Positions 1 to 12,272 of a stretch of DNA of 64,000 nucleotides are shown one piece after another. Each line of letters starts with the position of its first letter. Positions within the stretch are counted from its first letter, which is position 1. This DNA comes from Escallonia rubra (lineage: Eukaryota > Streptophyta > Magnoliopsida > Escalloniales > Escalloniaceae): positions 1-64,000 of the forward strand of contig JAVXUO010000599.1 in NCBI GenBank assembly GCA_033065855.1. Direction: 5' to 3'. The position numbers and the translations under genes are program-made. Under the pieces are notes generated by a model. The model was not told the DNA's origin, ran no database searches, and saw nothing but the letters and a program-made list of their open reading frames with translations.

Positions 1-200
1 GTGCTAGGGCTACAAGACATCAAAGTGGCGTACGGGCGTGTCGACATCTGATGTGGTATCGTCTCACGGGCACAAGTCATGAAAGTAGTGCACGACACGG
101 CAACGTCTGTCGCGGTATGGTGCTAGGGCCACAAGACATGAAAGTGGCGCATGAGCGCGGCGATGTTTATTGCTGAAGTGGGTGTCGTGTCGAGGGTACG
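1..200. repeat. Imperfect tandem repeat, about 60-bp unit, three copies
   Basis: Three diverged copies begin near 1, 61 and 119. They share a core of the type 'acaagacatgaaagtggcg', and each is followed by a GC-rich tail. The array runs off the left edge of the window, so its full size is unknown. Small open frames across it are by-products of the base composition. Confidence 0.6.
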
Positions 201-439
201 TGATGCATGAACGATGCATGAGCACGGGGATAGGTGTCACGGAGTTGGGGCACCGACAAAGGCTACTGATGTTGTGGACATGGCTCGCTGGTATGGGCGA
301 AAAGTGTCATGGAGCTGGCGCGCGAGTGACGAGGGGTATGGCAGAGACGACACGTGGCCACGGATGATGGACGTCGCGGAGCCGGCACAAGGGTGATGGT
401 AGGCATCGCGAGCGGTGCATGGTCAAGGCAAAGAGAAGT

Positions 440-715
440 GCATGCACTGGGGGGGGGGGGGGGCAAGTCAAACCCCTAAAGGGGAAGGCGGCTGGGCCCA
501 AAAAGGGAAGGCGGGCCGACCCCCAAAGGGGAAGGCGGGCGGACCTCCAATGGGGAAGGCGGCTGACCCCTTAAGAGGAAGGCCACAGCCAAACAACCCC
601 CTCCTCTCCCGGGGAAAAGCACGTCGACCCCCATTGGGGGAAGGTGTGCGCCGACCGAACTCTAAGGGGAAGGGCGTGCGACTGACTAATGCTAAATGGG
701 TTTGTGTAAGTTGAG
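440..715. repeat. G-run and GC-rich minisatellite
   Basis: A run of about 13 G at 450-462 leads into several copies of a unit built on 'aaaggggaaggcgg', roughly 30-35 bp apart and strongly diverged toward the right. The 99-codon plus-strand and 83-codon minus-strand open frames here read low-complexity Gly/Pro/Lys or Pro/Phe repeats and are not believable genes. Confidence 0.65.
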
Positions 716-1532
716 ACACGCCGACGTCGTTACGCTAGTGACTATGGGTCGCACAAAAATAATTTCTTAGCGACGAAAAATTGTAAAAAAAATAGCAAAA
801 AATTTGCACGTGACTTGAGCGTGCATGTTTTGACCGTTTGGAAGCGTTGAAAAATTAACCGTTGACTGTGTTGACGTGTCGTGCAAAACATGACCCACAG
901 TGGGCCCATGAATGCGACCAAGATAGGTTGGGAACAACATGTATAGATAGGTAAATATACATAATATTCCTTATACACGCAATTTTAGTATTAATGTATT
1001 ACCAAATAGCTCTATAGTTTACAGAACCCAAAAAGGGACATATTATCCTTGCAACCAAACAATTACAACCCGAAAATTCTCATTAGAACCACCCTTCTAT
1101 CGCCATACTCAATCCGGATGCTACCATACATTCTTGATCTCGAGATTGTCAATGGATTAAGAGTAAAAGTTATTTTCGTGATCATTGTTCTTCGTCGCTG
1201 ACAGTTATCGTAATTTCAGATATGCATTGCCAGTGGACCTAAGCACTCATCAAGTTCATCCTGGTTGCACATAACGAAGTAAATTGATTTCTGGTAGCAC
1301 ATAACAAAGGGAACTGTGTCACCAAAGTTCCAAGTAATATATAGCATCATTTGGAAGTCAGTCGGTAAATTGATTTTTGGTAGCACATAACGAGTCTCGT
1401 AGATGGTACTAGTGAATTTCTTCATTTGGAAAATCTTTGGAGGGTAAAGTATACCTATATTTCTTTGTGAAAGTTCCTTTGTGACTTGTTTCCTGGGCAG
1501 CCTTAAAAGTATACTTCGTTCACTATCTCGTC
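716..1532. other. Intergenic stretch without a recognisable gene
   Basis: No conserved protein, RNA gene or transposon end was recognised. The only structure seen is a short repeat: 'tggtagcacataac' appears near 1290 and again near 1378, with a related copy near 1262. Confidence 0.4.
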
Positions 1533-1549
1533 CTTAAGTCCTTCAAGTT
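1533..1549. repeat. Target-site duplication of LINE-1, 3' side
   Basis: Reads 'cttaagtccttcaagtt', directly beside the poly-T tract. It pairs with 19456-19472, and the two differences are both transitions. Confidence 0.75.
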
Positions 1550-1884
1550 CTTTTTTTTTTAGAGAAATAAGAAATATATAACAAGGGTAAACTGTATGTA
1601 CATCAGTCTTGAGAATTACATTACGTAAGGGACTTACATAAAATTAACTACTACTAATCTAAGATATGCGGAACAAAACACGAGAAAGGCTCAGAAGAGA
1701 CACAGTAGAGACAACAATAGCTCAATTTAGGTAGACACTGCAAAGTATACACTGTCAAACCATTATTGCTCCACATCCTGATATGGATTTAAAGCAAAAG
1801 ACGCCATTGTTGAAGAAAGTTGCCGTACACATTTTGTGCCTTGGGCAATGTGCATTGAATGCACCTTCCGAATGCTATTATATA

Positions 1885-2237
1885 CTCCTTCTGTCCAAAA
1901 CAAAATTGGTAATATTTTGTTTTTGGGTCGTCCCATAAAATTGCTCACTTTCCAAATTAAGAAAGATTGTGTAGATATTTTTACGTTTTACTCTTTTATT
2001 TTATTTTTCTCTCCATATATAACTCGCCACAAACTCATTTTTCTCTCTCCTAGCCCACTTTCTTACACTTTTTAATTCTACTTCTCTCTCCACATTTAAC
2101 CTCTACTAACCAATTTTCTCTCTCTTGACTCATTTTCTTCCCTTCCTCTCTCTAAAGGGTAGAATGATAAACATACAACATATCCCTTAATCTGCGTGCA
2201 AAAAAAAAAGTGATCAATTTATGTGGGATGGAGGGAG
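1885..2237. mobile_element. Stowaway-like MITE in the LINE-1 3' region
   Basis: The left end reads 'CTCCTTCTGTCC' and the right end is the inverse of 'CTCCCTCCATCC', each flanked by TA (1883-1884 and 2238-2239). A terminal repeat of the CTCCCTCCGT type with a TA duplication is the hallmark of Stowaway (Tc1/mariner) MITEs. It is about 353 bp, AT-rich, without coding capacity, and so is non-autonomous. It lies in the stretch read as the LINE-1 3' UTR, so it inserted after the LINE. Confidence 0.75.
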
Positions 2238-2399
2238 TATGATACACAAACGATTTCCAAAAGACTCTTCTCTAGATTTTATCTGAATTAGGGAATCAGA
2301 ATGAGCAACCTAAATAATTATATGCAAGCAATAAATTTTTGATAGCCATGCAATAGCTAGCAACAAAACAACCTCTGTAGCACTACTTCATCAGTCGAC

Positions 2400-3826
2400 A
2401 AAACAACCAGTTGGCACCCAGGCTGAGCTAAATACTACCGAACCAATACCAAACTGAATGCAGATATTCAAACCGTGGGTAGACTTTGTAACTAAGATAG
2501 CACAAAATATAGTGGTTGGTGAAAATGAGCATTCACATAGATTTGAAAAGTGCATAGGACTAAGCGGTAGGGGATTAAAATGTTCAAAACGCACTGAGCT
2601 TTGTAAGTTGGCAGATTGACTTCTATTTTCTATTTTATGGAAGCGATTTGGAAATTGAGAGTGCATCTAATGTTGAGTAACAGACTACGACTATGAGCCC
2701 AAATGTGCGCTGAAAGAAGACTGTTCATCCTTGAATATAAAGGCATTCCTTCCACACCAGATAACCAAAGTAAAACCACCATTCGTACAAGGTAAAACAG
2801 GTCATAATTATTTCTAAAAATGGGCAGTGCAAAACTTAGCTTCTAGCTAAACTTGACTTATAAGGATCCTGTTTCTCAAAAGTTTGAAGCCAAATGTGAT
2901 GAGTTTCACTACACTAAAGAAACAGGTGATCGTGAGTTTCAGGATGCTATAAACAAAGCTGGCACAAATATGATATTTGGCATTTCCATTTAACTAATTT
3001 CGAGGACACTGCTAGTCATTGATGCATAAATTGTCACAAAAATATGTTGAGCTTTTCCCCTAACGGCAGTTTCCAGCTAACTAAGGAAGGATTCCAATTC
3101 TCCGTGTGTCTCAGAGATTTGTAAGGATTCTGATTCTTCCTTGGCATAAGGCCATAAACAAACAACTCTTCTCCAGAGGGAACAAGATCTAAAATGACTG
3201 ACACTATTGTGAAGGGAGTGTTTGTAGCAAAGCTGACAAATTCCAGCGGAGTGAGTTTGAAATAAGTCTGAGACATGCCAGTGCACATTAGATTAAGTAT
3301 GAAATAGTAACAAATGATCAGGGATCAGGCACCTACCAATCCATCCAGATAAAAATAGAGCATCCATTTCCAATGTTCCACTGTATTCACTGCTTAAAAG
3401 ATCTTTGGCCTACTAATATACTGTGCCAGATCCATGAGCCTTGTCTAGGATTTCTAGCACAAAGAAAAAAAGTTAGGGAAAAGTATCTTCCATTAAGAAC
3501 TCTTGCTAAAAGACTTTCAGGATTGGTCCAAATTTTCCATGCCTGTTTAAGTAACAAGGTGTGATTAAATAGTTTAAAATCCCAAAAGCCCAGGTCTCCC
3601 ATGCTTTTGGGTAAACACAGAGTAGACAAGGATACCTAGTGAATTGAGTTTTGATTAGCATCTCCTAACCACCAAAAGCATGCAAAGACTTGTCTAACTA
3701 TTTTCACACATCCACAGGAAATTTGTAGATAGACATATAGTACACGAAAAGTGAAGAAAGAACAGAATAAATGAGAATAGCTTGATCCACTTTATTTAGC
3801 AATAACCCTAACTGGTGAGCACACCT
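2400..3826 (-). pseudogene. LINE-1 ORF2, C-terminal part (RT thumb and zf-RVT region)
   Basis: The minus strand shows the stretch that follows RT in plant L1 ORF2. There is an 'LCLPKSMGDLGFWDF' block and 'LNGRYF' near 3480-3630, then 'GSWIWHSI' near 3420. A 'WKLPLGEKLNIFLWQ' type block with Cys/His spacing like zf-RVT lies near 2900-3110, followed by a 'WCGRNAFIF' block near 2700. Stops and frameshifts interrupt it. The upstream half of the same frame lies at 13523-15873, separated by copia-1. Confidence 0.75.
3822..3826. repeat. Target-site duplication of copia-1, left
   Basis: 'cacct', identical to 13518-13522. Confidence 0.9.
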
Positions 3827-5058
3827 TGTTGACCTAAAAGGTCTAGATCTGTTATTTTGATGATTCTAAGATTATTGTTCTGACATTAATCTAATAACGT
3901 TATTAAGTATGATTTCAGGACCAATCATAGCATGGAAAAATCTTTGGACAAAGACTTTGGACTTAGACTAGGTTTCTTTTCTTTCATTTTAATTTAAGCT
4001 AAGCCTTCTTCAAAGATCTACCAGAAAATCAAAAAATCAAGAAGTTTTTAGCTAGAAAAGATTTTCATTTGAAGTTTTCTCAAAACCTTCGATCAAAGTC
4101 ATCAGAAATTTCGTTGTTACAACTTAAGAGATTTCTATTCCAAAAAAATTCATTTTTCATTCGAAGACATCCTTTCATTCGAATGAAATCTTGTTTTAAT
4201 TGAAGGAATCCTTCAGTCATCATATTTCTAGATTTAAATTTGTTTTCATTCAAAACTAAAGGTTTTTTATTCGAAGAAAAAGTTTTCATTTGAAGCTTAT
4301 ACTTTTCTTTCGATTTTTTTTAGTTGCACTAAACTATCTCTGCTCTTCTAATTGTTTCAAATGAATCTTGCATTCATTCGACCAAATCTTTCGGAGGTAT
4401 CTTAACACTTCTTAAATGTAATTCCTCCGAATGATTTTATACATGCATTCAAATTATTTCTTTTAAAATAATCTATGTGTTATCCGTTTAAATACTTGTC
4501 AACAATCATATTCTTTCTAGTATAAAAGGGAGCCTTAGAGAGTTTATTTCTAACTTTTCTGATCTCTGAAAAACCTCTCATTTTTCTCGAAAAGTTTCTC
4601 TCAACATATTCATACATCTCTATACAATTCTTTGAGTGAGTTCTTTGTTTGAGATCTTGAAAAGCAAGCTTCTTGGTTAAGTTCATTAAGATTCAAATCT
4701 TCCCACCTAAGAAAGCTTATCTCATCAGTCTTCATTGTAATAACTACTCATTGGGGAGTGTGAATTGTATTTCAATTGTATTCTTCATTTCACTTTTAAT
4801 CGTTGGATACCGTGAAGAGGTTTTAGATCTGTATGAGGTTTGAGCTAGTACCCGTAGCTAGCTGATTAGTGGAAGGCTCTAGTAGGTCTCCCTTGTGTGG
4901 TGTGCTCGGGGACTGGACGTAGGCAGGTGAGGCTGCACCAGTATAAATGTTTGTGTCAATCTGTGATTATTGTTATCTTGTTAGTTAATTTTTTAAATTT
5001 CTGATTAGAGCTATAAACACCTATTCACCCCCCACTCTAGTGTGTTTAGGGACCTATA
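3827..5058 (+). repeat. Copia-1 5' LTR (1,232 bp)
   Basis: Starts TGTTGACC and corresponds to the 3' LTR at 12273-13517. It holds many copies of 'ttcattcgaag'-like motifs near 4080-4400 and a TATA-like box near 4521. The junction is fixed by the target duplication on one side and the primer-binding site on the other. Confidence 0.9.
4521..4528 (+). promoter_or_regulatory. TATA-like box in the copia-1 5' LTR
   Basis: 'tataaaag' lies about 540 bp before the LTR end. The same place in copia-2 also carries a TATA-like sequence, so it is a plausible family A LTR promoter. No transcript evidence was available. Confidence 0.5.
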
Positions 5059-5060
5059 AG

Positions 5061-5072
5061 TGGTATCAGAGC
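5061..5072 (+). other. Copia-1 primer-binding site
   Basis: 'tggtatcagagc', two bases after the LTR, is complementary to the 3' end of plant initiator Met-tRNA and is the usual copia primer site. Confidence 0.9.
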
Positions 5073-5127
5073 CGTGTGCTCTGTTATTTCTTTTTTGACT
5101 TAATCGTCAAGAGCTAAAGATCAAAGT

Positions 5128-6905
5128 ATGGAAGAGGGTTCAACAACTACTCGACCGCTATTGCTAAATAATGACAACTACAATTATCGAAAGAATCGAA
5201 TGAGAAGCTTCTTGAGGCAGGAAACCTATGTGTGGTATGTCGTAGAAAATGGTTCGATCATTCCTATAAAGGATGGCCCAAACGGAACCAAGATTCCGAA
5301 GGGAATTCTTGAAATGGATACTCAGGAGGCACATCTTTTCTCTATGGATGATAGAGCAAAAACCATTACTAGTTGTGGCCATTACATCAATGAATATAAT
5401 CGAGTATCAGCATCTGAGACAGCGCAAGAGATGTGGAGGCTGCTGGAGGTTACCTATGAAGGTACAAATCAAGTGAAGGAGACTAAGATTAATATCCTGG
5501 TCCAGCAGTATGAAGTCTTCAAGGCGAAGGAAAATGAGTCCATTAATGAGATGTATTCCAGATTCATTATCTACAAATGGACTCAGGCTTTTGGGGAAAG
5601 TGTACCCCAAAAAGAAGACGGTTGCAAAAGTTCTTAGGTCTCTTCCCAAGAGATGGCAAGCTAAACATACAGCCATTCAAGAAGCTAAAGACTTGAATGT
5701 GCTCAAGTTGGAAGAGCTGTAGGGATCTCTAATGACTCACAAAATCACGATGAAATTCACGATGAGGAAGAGACCACCTCAAAAAAGAAAGAATTGGCTC
5801 TCAAAGTTGAAGTCTCGCACGAACCTGAAAGCAGTGATGATTCTGACCAATACATGGCTTTCATCACTCGAAAGTTCAAGAAGTTCCTAGCAAGCGGAGA
5901 GTTAGAAAGATAAAAAAGAATCAATCAACTCAGTCACAATAAAGAAATAATAGTGATGGGAGTTTAAGAGAAAATCCTAATGCTTGTTATGATTGCGGCA
6001 AAATTGGACACATCAAGAAATACTGCCCACAACTCAAGAACAAGTGGAGAAATAATAGTAGCAGAGACATCAAAGAGAAGAAATTCAAATCCAGAAAAGC
6101 TCTGCTCACTTGGGATGACTCCGGCGAAAGTGATGAGGAGAAGAGCGAAATTGATGATGTAGCTCAACTGTGCTTTATGGCTAAGGATGTTCAATCAGAT
6201 GAGGTAATTCTGTCTACCAATCTTGATTATGATAACTTGAAATAGCCTTCCTTGAATTAAGAGAAAGCCATGAAAAATTGAAATTAAAAATGTTGCTCTA
6301 AAAAAGGAAGGCCCTTTCTTTGGTCAACACTATTGAAGAGTTGACTAGTGAGAAGGAAGAGCTAGATGAAAAGATTCATTTTTATATCAATGAAAATACT
6401 TCTTTAAAAAATGATCTGATTGTTTCTAAAAAGGAAAACTCTGATTTGTTTTCTGAAATCCATTCTCTCAAATATGCAAAAACCCTGTTGAAAATGAGCT
6501 TTTAAAATTCCAATTCGAAAAATTTTCTATTCAAAAAGGGAAATTAGAAAAGGAAATCGAAGATATGAACTTTACTCTTTCAAAGTTTACGCAATGAAGA
6601 GAGAACTTGGATCTAATTTTGGGACGACAAAGGCGTGTCTTTGAAAAGAGTTGGATTGGCTATGATCCCTCTTAGAAGCAAAATGATTAGAAAATTTTCT
6701 TTGGCAAGAATCTAGCTTCCTGCTCATCATTCACACTTTGTACAACTTGCAATAAGAAGGAGCATTTAACAAAAAACTGTCTACATAAAGTTAGTAGAAG
6801 TCGACAATCTATTTCTATCAATAGTAGTAGAAATAAGCAAGTTTAGGTGTCGAAATCTCGTTTACCTAATCTTACAGGACCCAAGAAAGTATGGGTACCT
6901 AAAGC
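5128..6905 (+). pseudogene. Copia-1 gag region (fossil)
   Basis: Begins 67 bases after the primer-binding site. It encodes a UBN2-type Gag typical of plant copia elements, with a 'YEGTNQVKETKINILVQQYE' block, a CCHC zinc knuckle near 5985-6030 ('CGKIGHIKKYC') for nucleic-acid binding, and a Lys/Glu-rich helical stretch. Gag would form the particle that packages the element RNA. Broken. Confidence 0.85.
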
Positions 6906-6929
6906 ATCAAAACCAGAATCTATTGTAGG

Positions 6930-9795
6930 TATGCATGAAAGCAAAAGTGGATCCAAACAAATGGATCCTTGACAGTTGATGCTCAAGGCACATCACAGGT
7001 GATTGTTCTCTATTCTCACATCTCATTTCGAATGATCGTGGCCTAGTTACCTTAGAAGACAATTCAAATGAAAAAATCATAGGTAAAGGTAAAATTGGTA
7101 ACAATTCGATCTCTATTGATAATGTGTCTTTAGTTGATGGCTTAAAATTCAGTTTGATTAGCATCAATCAACTAGGTCATGTGTATATGGACTTAATCAA
7201 GAAATTATTCTTGAAAGAACTTGTTAGAGGCTTACCAAAGTTGAGATTTTCCAAGGATAAGGTTTGTGATGCCTTTCAATGCGGCAAACAATCAAAAACC
7301 ACTTTTCATGCTAAAAATGTTTTTTCTACCTCCCGTCCTCTTCAACTCCTTAATTTAGATCTTTTTGGCTCTTCCAGACATGCTAGCCTTGGTGGAAAAT
7401 TTTATGCCTTCGTCATTGTTGACATTTTTTTCTAGATACACCTGGGTTTTATTTTTAAGTCATAAGGATGAAGCCTTTGAAAAATTCTTCAACCTCGTAT
7501 AGCTTCTAGAAAACGAAACAGAATTGAAACTTGTGAAAATCCAAAGTGATCATGGGGGCAAGTTTGAAAAAGATTTTATCCCCTTTTGTGATCAAAATGG
7601 CATTGCTCATGAATTCTCTGCTCCTCGAACTCCCCAAGAAAATGGGGTAGTAGAGAGAAAGAATCGTACCATTCAAGAGATGGCTAGAACAATGCTTCAT
7701 GAAAACTCTTTGCCAAAATATTTTTGGGCCGAAGCCGTCAGCACTTCTTGTTACATGTTGAACAGGGTTCTCATTAGACTCATTCTTGACAAAACTCCTT
7801 ACGAACTTTTCTCTAATCAAAAACCAAAAATTGACTAATTCAAAGTTTTCGGTTGTAAATGTTTTATTTTGAATAATCATGAGAACTTGGGTAAGTTTGA
7901 TGCAAAATCTGATGGGGTACCTTTCTTGACTATTCCATGAAGAGTAGATCATATAGAGTTTATAATCGTAGGACTCTCGCTATTGAAGAATCAATGCATC
8001 TTGTATTTGAGGAATCTAATATTGACAATCCAAGCAAGCATGCAGATGATAACAGCGAGAGTCTTCCCCTCAGCTTCAATAAAATTTAAATATTTCAACA
8101 AATGAAGAAGGCAACTCAAATTCATCCGAAAAAGCAAGTACTGAAACTCAACCTCTTCCCAAGAGCTGAAGATACTCCTCTAACCACCCAAGAGAGCATG
8201 TAATTGGTAATGTTGAACGTGGGGTAACTACTAGATCTTCTGTAAATCTTTTTTATGCCGATTGTTCTTTTCTATCTCAAATTGAGCCTAAAAATATTCA
8301 CGAGGCTCTCAAAGATGATGGGTGGATCCTTGCCATGCAACAAGAATTAAATCAATTTGAAAGAAGCAATGTTTGTACTTAAGTCCTGCCTCCGATTCAG
8401 CAAAATTTTATCGGCACCAAGTGGGTTTTTCGAAACAAACTTGAAGAAGATGGCCATATTGTTATCAACAAGGCTAGATAAGTAGCCCAAGGATATAATC
8501 AAGTTGAAGGAGTTGATTTTGATGAAACCTTTGCCCTGTTGCTCGACTTGAAGCTATCCGTATACTTTTGGCATTTTCATGTCATATGAATTTTAAACTT
8601 TATCAAATGGACGTGAAAGTGCTTTCTTGAATGGGGTCGTTCAGGAACAAGTTTTTGTTAAACAACCTCCCGGTTTTGAAAATAAAAAATACCCCAATCA
8701 TATTTTCAAATTGAAAAAGGCTTTGTATGGTCTTAAACAAACTCCTCGAGATTGGTACGATAATCTCAGCAATTTTCTCATTGCTAATGGATTTCTCTCA
8801 TGGCAAAGTTGATACCACTCTCTTTACCAAATCTAGAAATTCACATATTCTTATTGTCCAAATCTATGTTGACAATATCATTTTTGGAGCCACTAACGAT
8901 GATCTGTGCCAAGAGTTTGCCGAGAATATACGTAGAGAATTTGAGATAAGTATGATGGGAGAACTCGCGTTCAACCACGACCTCCAAATCAAGCAATCAA
9001 AAGAAGGAATCTTCATAAATCAGTCAAAGTACACGCGTGAACTTTTAAAAAGGTTTGGTATAGATAATGCTAAACCTAGAGGTACTCTTATCTCTCCTAA
9101 CGTAAATCTTGTTAAAGATGAAAATGGTAAAGATGTCAATCACAAAATATTTCGTGGCATGATTGGTAATTTGTTATATCTTACTGCTTCCAGGCATGAT
9201 ATTATGTTTAGCATATGTATATATGCCCGTTTTCAAGCTTGTCCCAAAGAACCCCATCTTACCGCAGTCAAACGCATATTTAAACACTTATCTGGGACTA
9301 TAAATTTGGTATCCGCGCAACTCTTCTTTTGATTTAGTCGGGTTTTCTGATTCCGATTATGCTGGATGTCTAGTTGATCGAAAAAGCACCAGTGGTACTT
9401 GTCAATTCCTTGGTGAATTGCTTGTGTCCTGGCATAGTAAGAAACAGACATTTGCGGCGTTGTCTACCGCCGAAGCATAATATGTTGCAGCCGGTAGTTG
9501 TTGTGCTCAAGTTCTTTGGATGGGCCAAACCTTATGGGATTTTGTCTTTAGATAATATACCTATCATGTGCGATAGTAATAGTGCCATCGATATTAGTAA
9601 AAATCCTGTTCAACATGCTCGCACGAAGCACATCGATATCTGTCACCACTTTCTTAAAGACAATGTTCAGAAAGGATTAATAGAACTCAAGAAAGTAGGT
9701 TCAGGAGATCAGCTTGCAGACATCTTTACTAAACCCTTAGCTGAAGCCCATTTTTGTTCCCTCCGCTGCCGCTTAGAAATGTGCGATCTTAGGTA
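6930..9795 (+). pseudogene. Copia-1 pol region: protease, integrase, RT, RNase H (fossil)
   Basis: Order of recognisable parts: protease near 6940-7110; GAG-pre-integrase block near 7170-7330; integrase core near 7340-7760 with 'SDHGG' and 'PQENGVVERKNRT'; RT near 8380-9080 with 'YGLKQ' and a 'YVDN' active-site block; RNase H near 9330-9795 with 'KSTSGTCQFLG' and 'ADIFTKPLAE'. Integrase before RT defines Ty1/copia. The region is broken in many places. Confidence 0.9.
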
Positions 9796-10248
9796 GATGT
9801 TTCATTTTTCCTCGCTAAACCTTTAGCTCAAACATGTTTTTTTGTCATTTTCATTCGAATGGATGTAGATTCAGTCGAATAGAAACTTTTGAACACAACC
9901 TAATCTTTTCAATCGAAGGAAATAAGTTCCTTTCGAACGAAAATAATCGATTGAATGGAAAGGTTTCATTCAGATGAAACCATACAATTTCCATTAGCTT
10001 CTGCCGACTGATTCTTTTCTTTCACCAAATCCTAGTTTCATTCAAATGAAACTCTACAATTTCACTAAGCTTCTGCCAACTGATTATTTCCTTTGACCGA
10101 ATCCTAGTTTCATTCGAACGAAATCCTTTGTCTATATATACCCTCTCTCAGTATTCACTTTTTACTTTTTTTTACCATCTCTACATCATTATCACTAAAG
10201 TCTTTCATCTTTTCAAGACTTTTATCGTTTTTTCTTGTCTCTTTCTGC

Positions 10249-12063
10249 CATGGGCGCACCATCCATGCGCCGCCCACGTTCTAGACGTCGCCTCCGACTT
10301 CAAGAAGATACTGATAATGAACCTGAGGTAATCCTTGTCACCACTCATCGTGGCACTCGTTGCTCTGCTCCTACTGCACCTGCTCACTCCGCCGCTCTTG
10401 CCAATCCTTCTCCTTCAACCGCTATCCACAACTCTCCAGCTACCACTGTTCCCTCATCCACTTCTGCTCCTTCTTCTTCCTCTTTCTCCCTCACTTGTCC
10501 TCCACCCACCTTTCCTTACATATCACCTAAGGAAATCCATCATTTATCTTACTTCTTTGAAACTGCTGATGATCAAGTTAACTACTACTCTCATTTTGCT
10601 AGTCAAGAGATCGTCCTAGGTATTGACCTCATGACACAACTTGGTGTCACTCTTTTCTTTGTCCAAATGGGGTGTACATCTTTCTTACCACACCCACTGA
10701 ATACTACCCCCATTTGGTCCGAATGTTCTATGCCAACATGTCGTACAACTAAACCACTTCCATCACTCTCGATTCCTACGTAAATGGTGTGTCTATTCAT
10801 CTCACTGCCTCTTCCTTAGCCAAAATTCTCGAGTTTACCAACCAATCATCCCTTGTTGTGTATTCAGGAAATTCGTGGGCTATAAGCAGACTCTTTTCCC
10901 CCTTAAACAAATTCAAACATTGTACAATGAACCTTCTCTCCCTTCTACCAGAAAACTTGTCCTTATCAAACTTTCCCCTATACATCGTGTTTTGCACTTA
11001 ATTCTCGCATATAACCTTGTGGGCCGCTCTGGCCTTACGCTTCATTTACTTATCTTGACATCATTCTCCTTACACATTTTATTTGCGTCTCCCCCTTAAA
11101 TCTTGCGGGTATTATGATGCTGAACATGGCTAACCATAAAGCTAAAAAGTCTTTACTCACTTCAAAGTTCCCCTTTCCACCTTTATCTCCGAGTGTATTC
11201 CTATTCCTCCTACTCATTGCCTCAACATCGTCACTCTTCGTCGTGCTAACTTCATAATGAGAACAGACCCCACAGCCCATGCCTTGTCTCTTGAGAGGGC
11301 AACACCACCACAGTCACCTCACTCACCCACTTCCTCCACTGCACCACGTTCCTCCTTACCACTACCTCATTCTTCTGACCTTAGTCCTTCTGTTCTGCTT
11401 CCGTCCTTTGACCACTTTCAAAGTCCACTAAATGATTTTTTCAAACCTTGATTTTGATGATTTTCTTACGTTTGACAGCTCCTCTCTCTCCGACCAGCTC
11501 TCTCACATTACTAACTCCATCCAACTTCTACTTCGTCACAAACTACCCACGCCGCTACCATCACAGCCAACCCGACCGCTCCCCTTCATCACCTGTCTAC
11601 CCTATAGAACTCCTCAAAACAACTTATGTCCAATCAAATCGACTTCCACAATCTTTTAAATGATCTCATCTCCAACATTTCCTCGCTTCCCCTCAACCAC
11701 TCTGTAATTTTGGACCAATTAACTCCCATGCAACTAGATCTGCAGCGTCAGCATGAGGCTGCTCTTCAAACAAATTGTCGCCAAGCTGAATTATCTCTAT
11801 GCATCCTCATTGAGCAGAATCGGTTTTTGACGCATCAGATCTTTGACACATCACATGGTTTTCGAGTTACTCGTCCCGACATTTTTCTATCCCATCATGG
11901 AGGAACCAATGGCGAACAGTGGTTCTTCAATCCAAACATCCCTTATGCTCCACCAACGTTGTGGTCGCCTCGTGTGGTTAAAATTGTTGAAATACCTACC
12001 TCTGATCTTCCACCGCCTCCGGAGCCTTCTTCTTCTGCCCAGGCTGGACGCCGTTGCTATTAG
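10249..12063 (+). pseudogene. Copia-1 extra reading-frame region between pol and 3' LTR (fossil)
   Basis: About 1.8 kb of residual coding sequence follows RNase H. It starts 'MGAPSMRRPRSRRRL' and is Ser/Pro-rich, then has a 'YISPKEIHHLSYFF' block and a stretch resembling the 'putative plant transposon protein' family. A later part carries 'TNGEQWFFNPN' and ends 'PSSSAQAGRRCY'. Sireviruses often carry an extra frame here, sometimes called env-like, but no signal peptide or membrane segment is evident, so an envelope role is not supported. The function is unknown. A scrap of the same tail remains in copia-2 near 33370-33440. Broken. Confidence 0.65.
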
Positions 12064-12253
12064 ATTTTTTTAGCTTTATTGTTTTCTGTCTTCGATGTTT
12101 TGCCCCTCTTTTTGATTTGACAAAGGGGATAACAATATATTGTACATGAATTTTGAACTGACTTCTTGGATATATTTTCAGTTGCTATATAATTATTTTC
12201 CCAGCTTTTTTCTGGGGGAGTATGTTGTGATATGTTAGATTAATGTATTTTCA

Positions 12254-12272
12254 TCATAAAAAAGGGAGAGAT
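12254..12272 (+). other. Copia-1 polypurine tract
   Basis: A purine run ('aaaaaagggagagat') lies immediately before the 3' LTR, where plus-strand DNA synthesis is primed. The neighbouring 'gataacaat' region has no coding signal. Confidence 0.8.

Noticed and set aside
415-719. Plus-strand 99-codon and minus-strand 83-codon open frames
   Set aside because: Both read through the GC-rich minisatellite and encode low-complexity Gly/Lys/Pro repeats.
10249-12063. Envelope gene in copia-1
   Set aside because: No signal peptide, transmembrane segment or fusion motif is visible, so only an extra region of unknown function is claimed.
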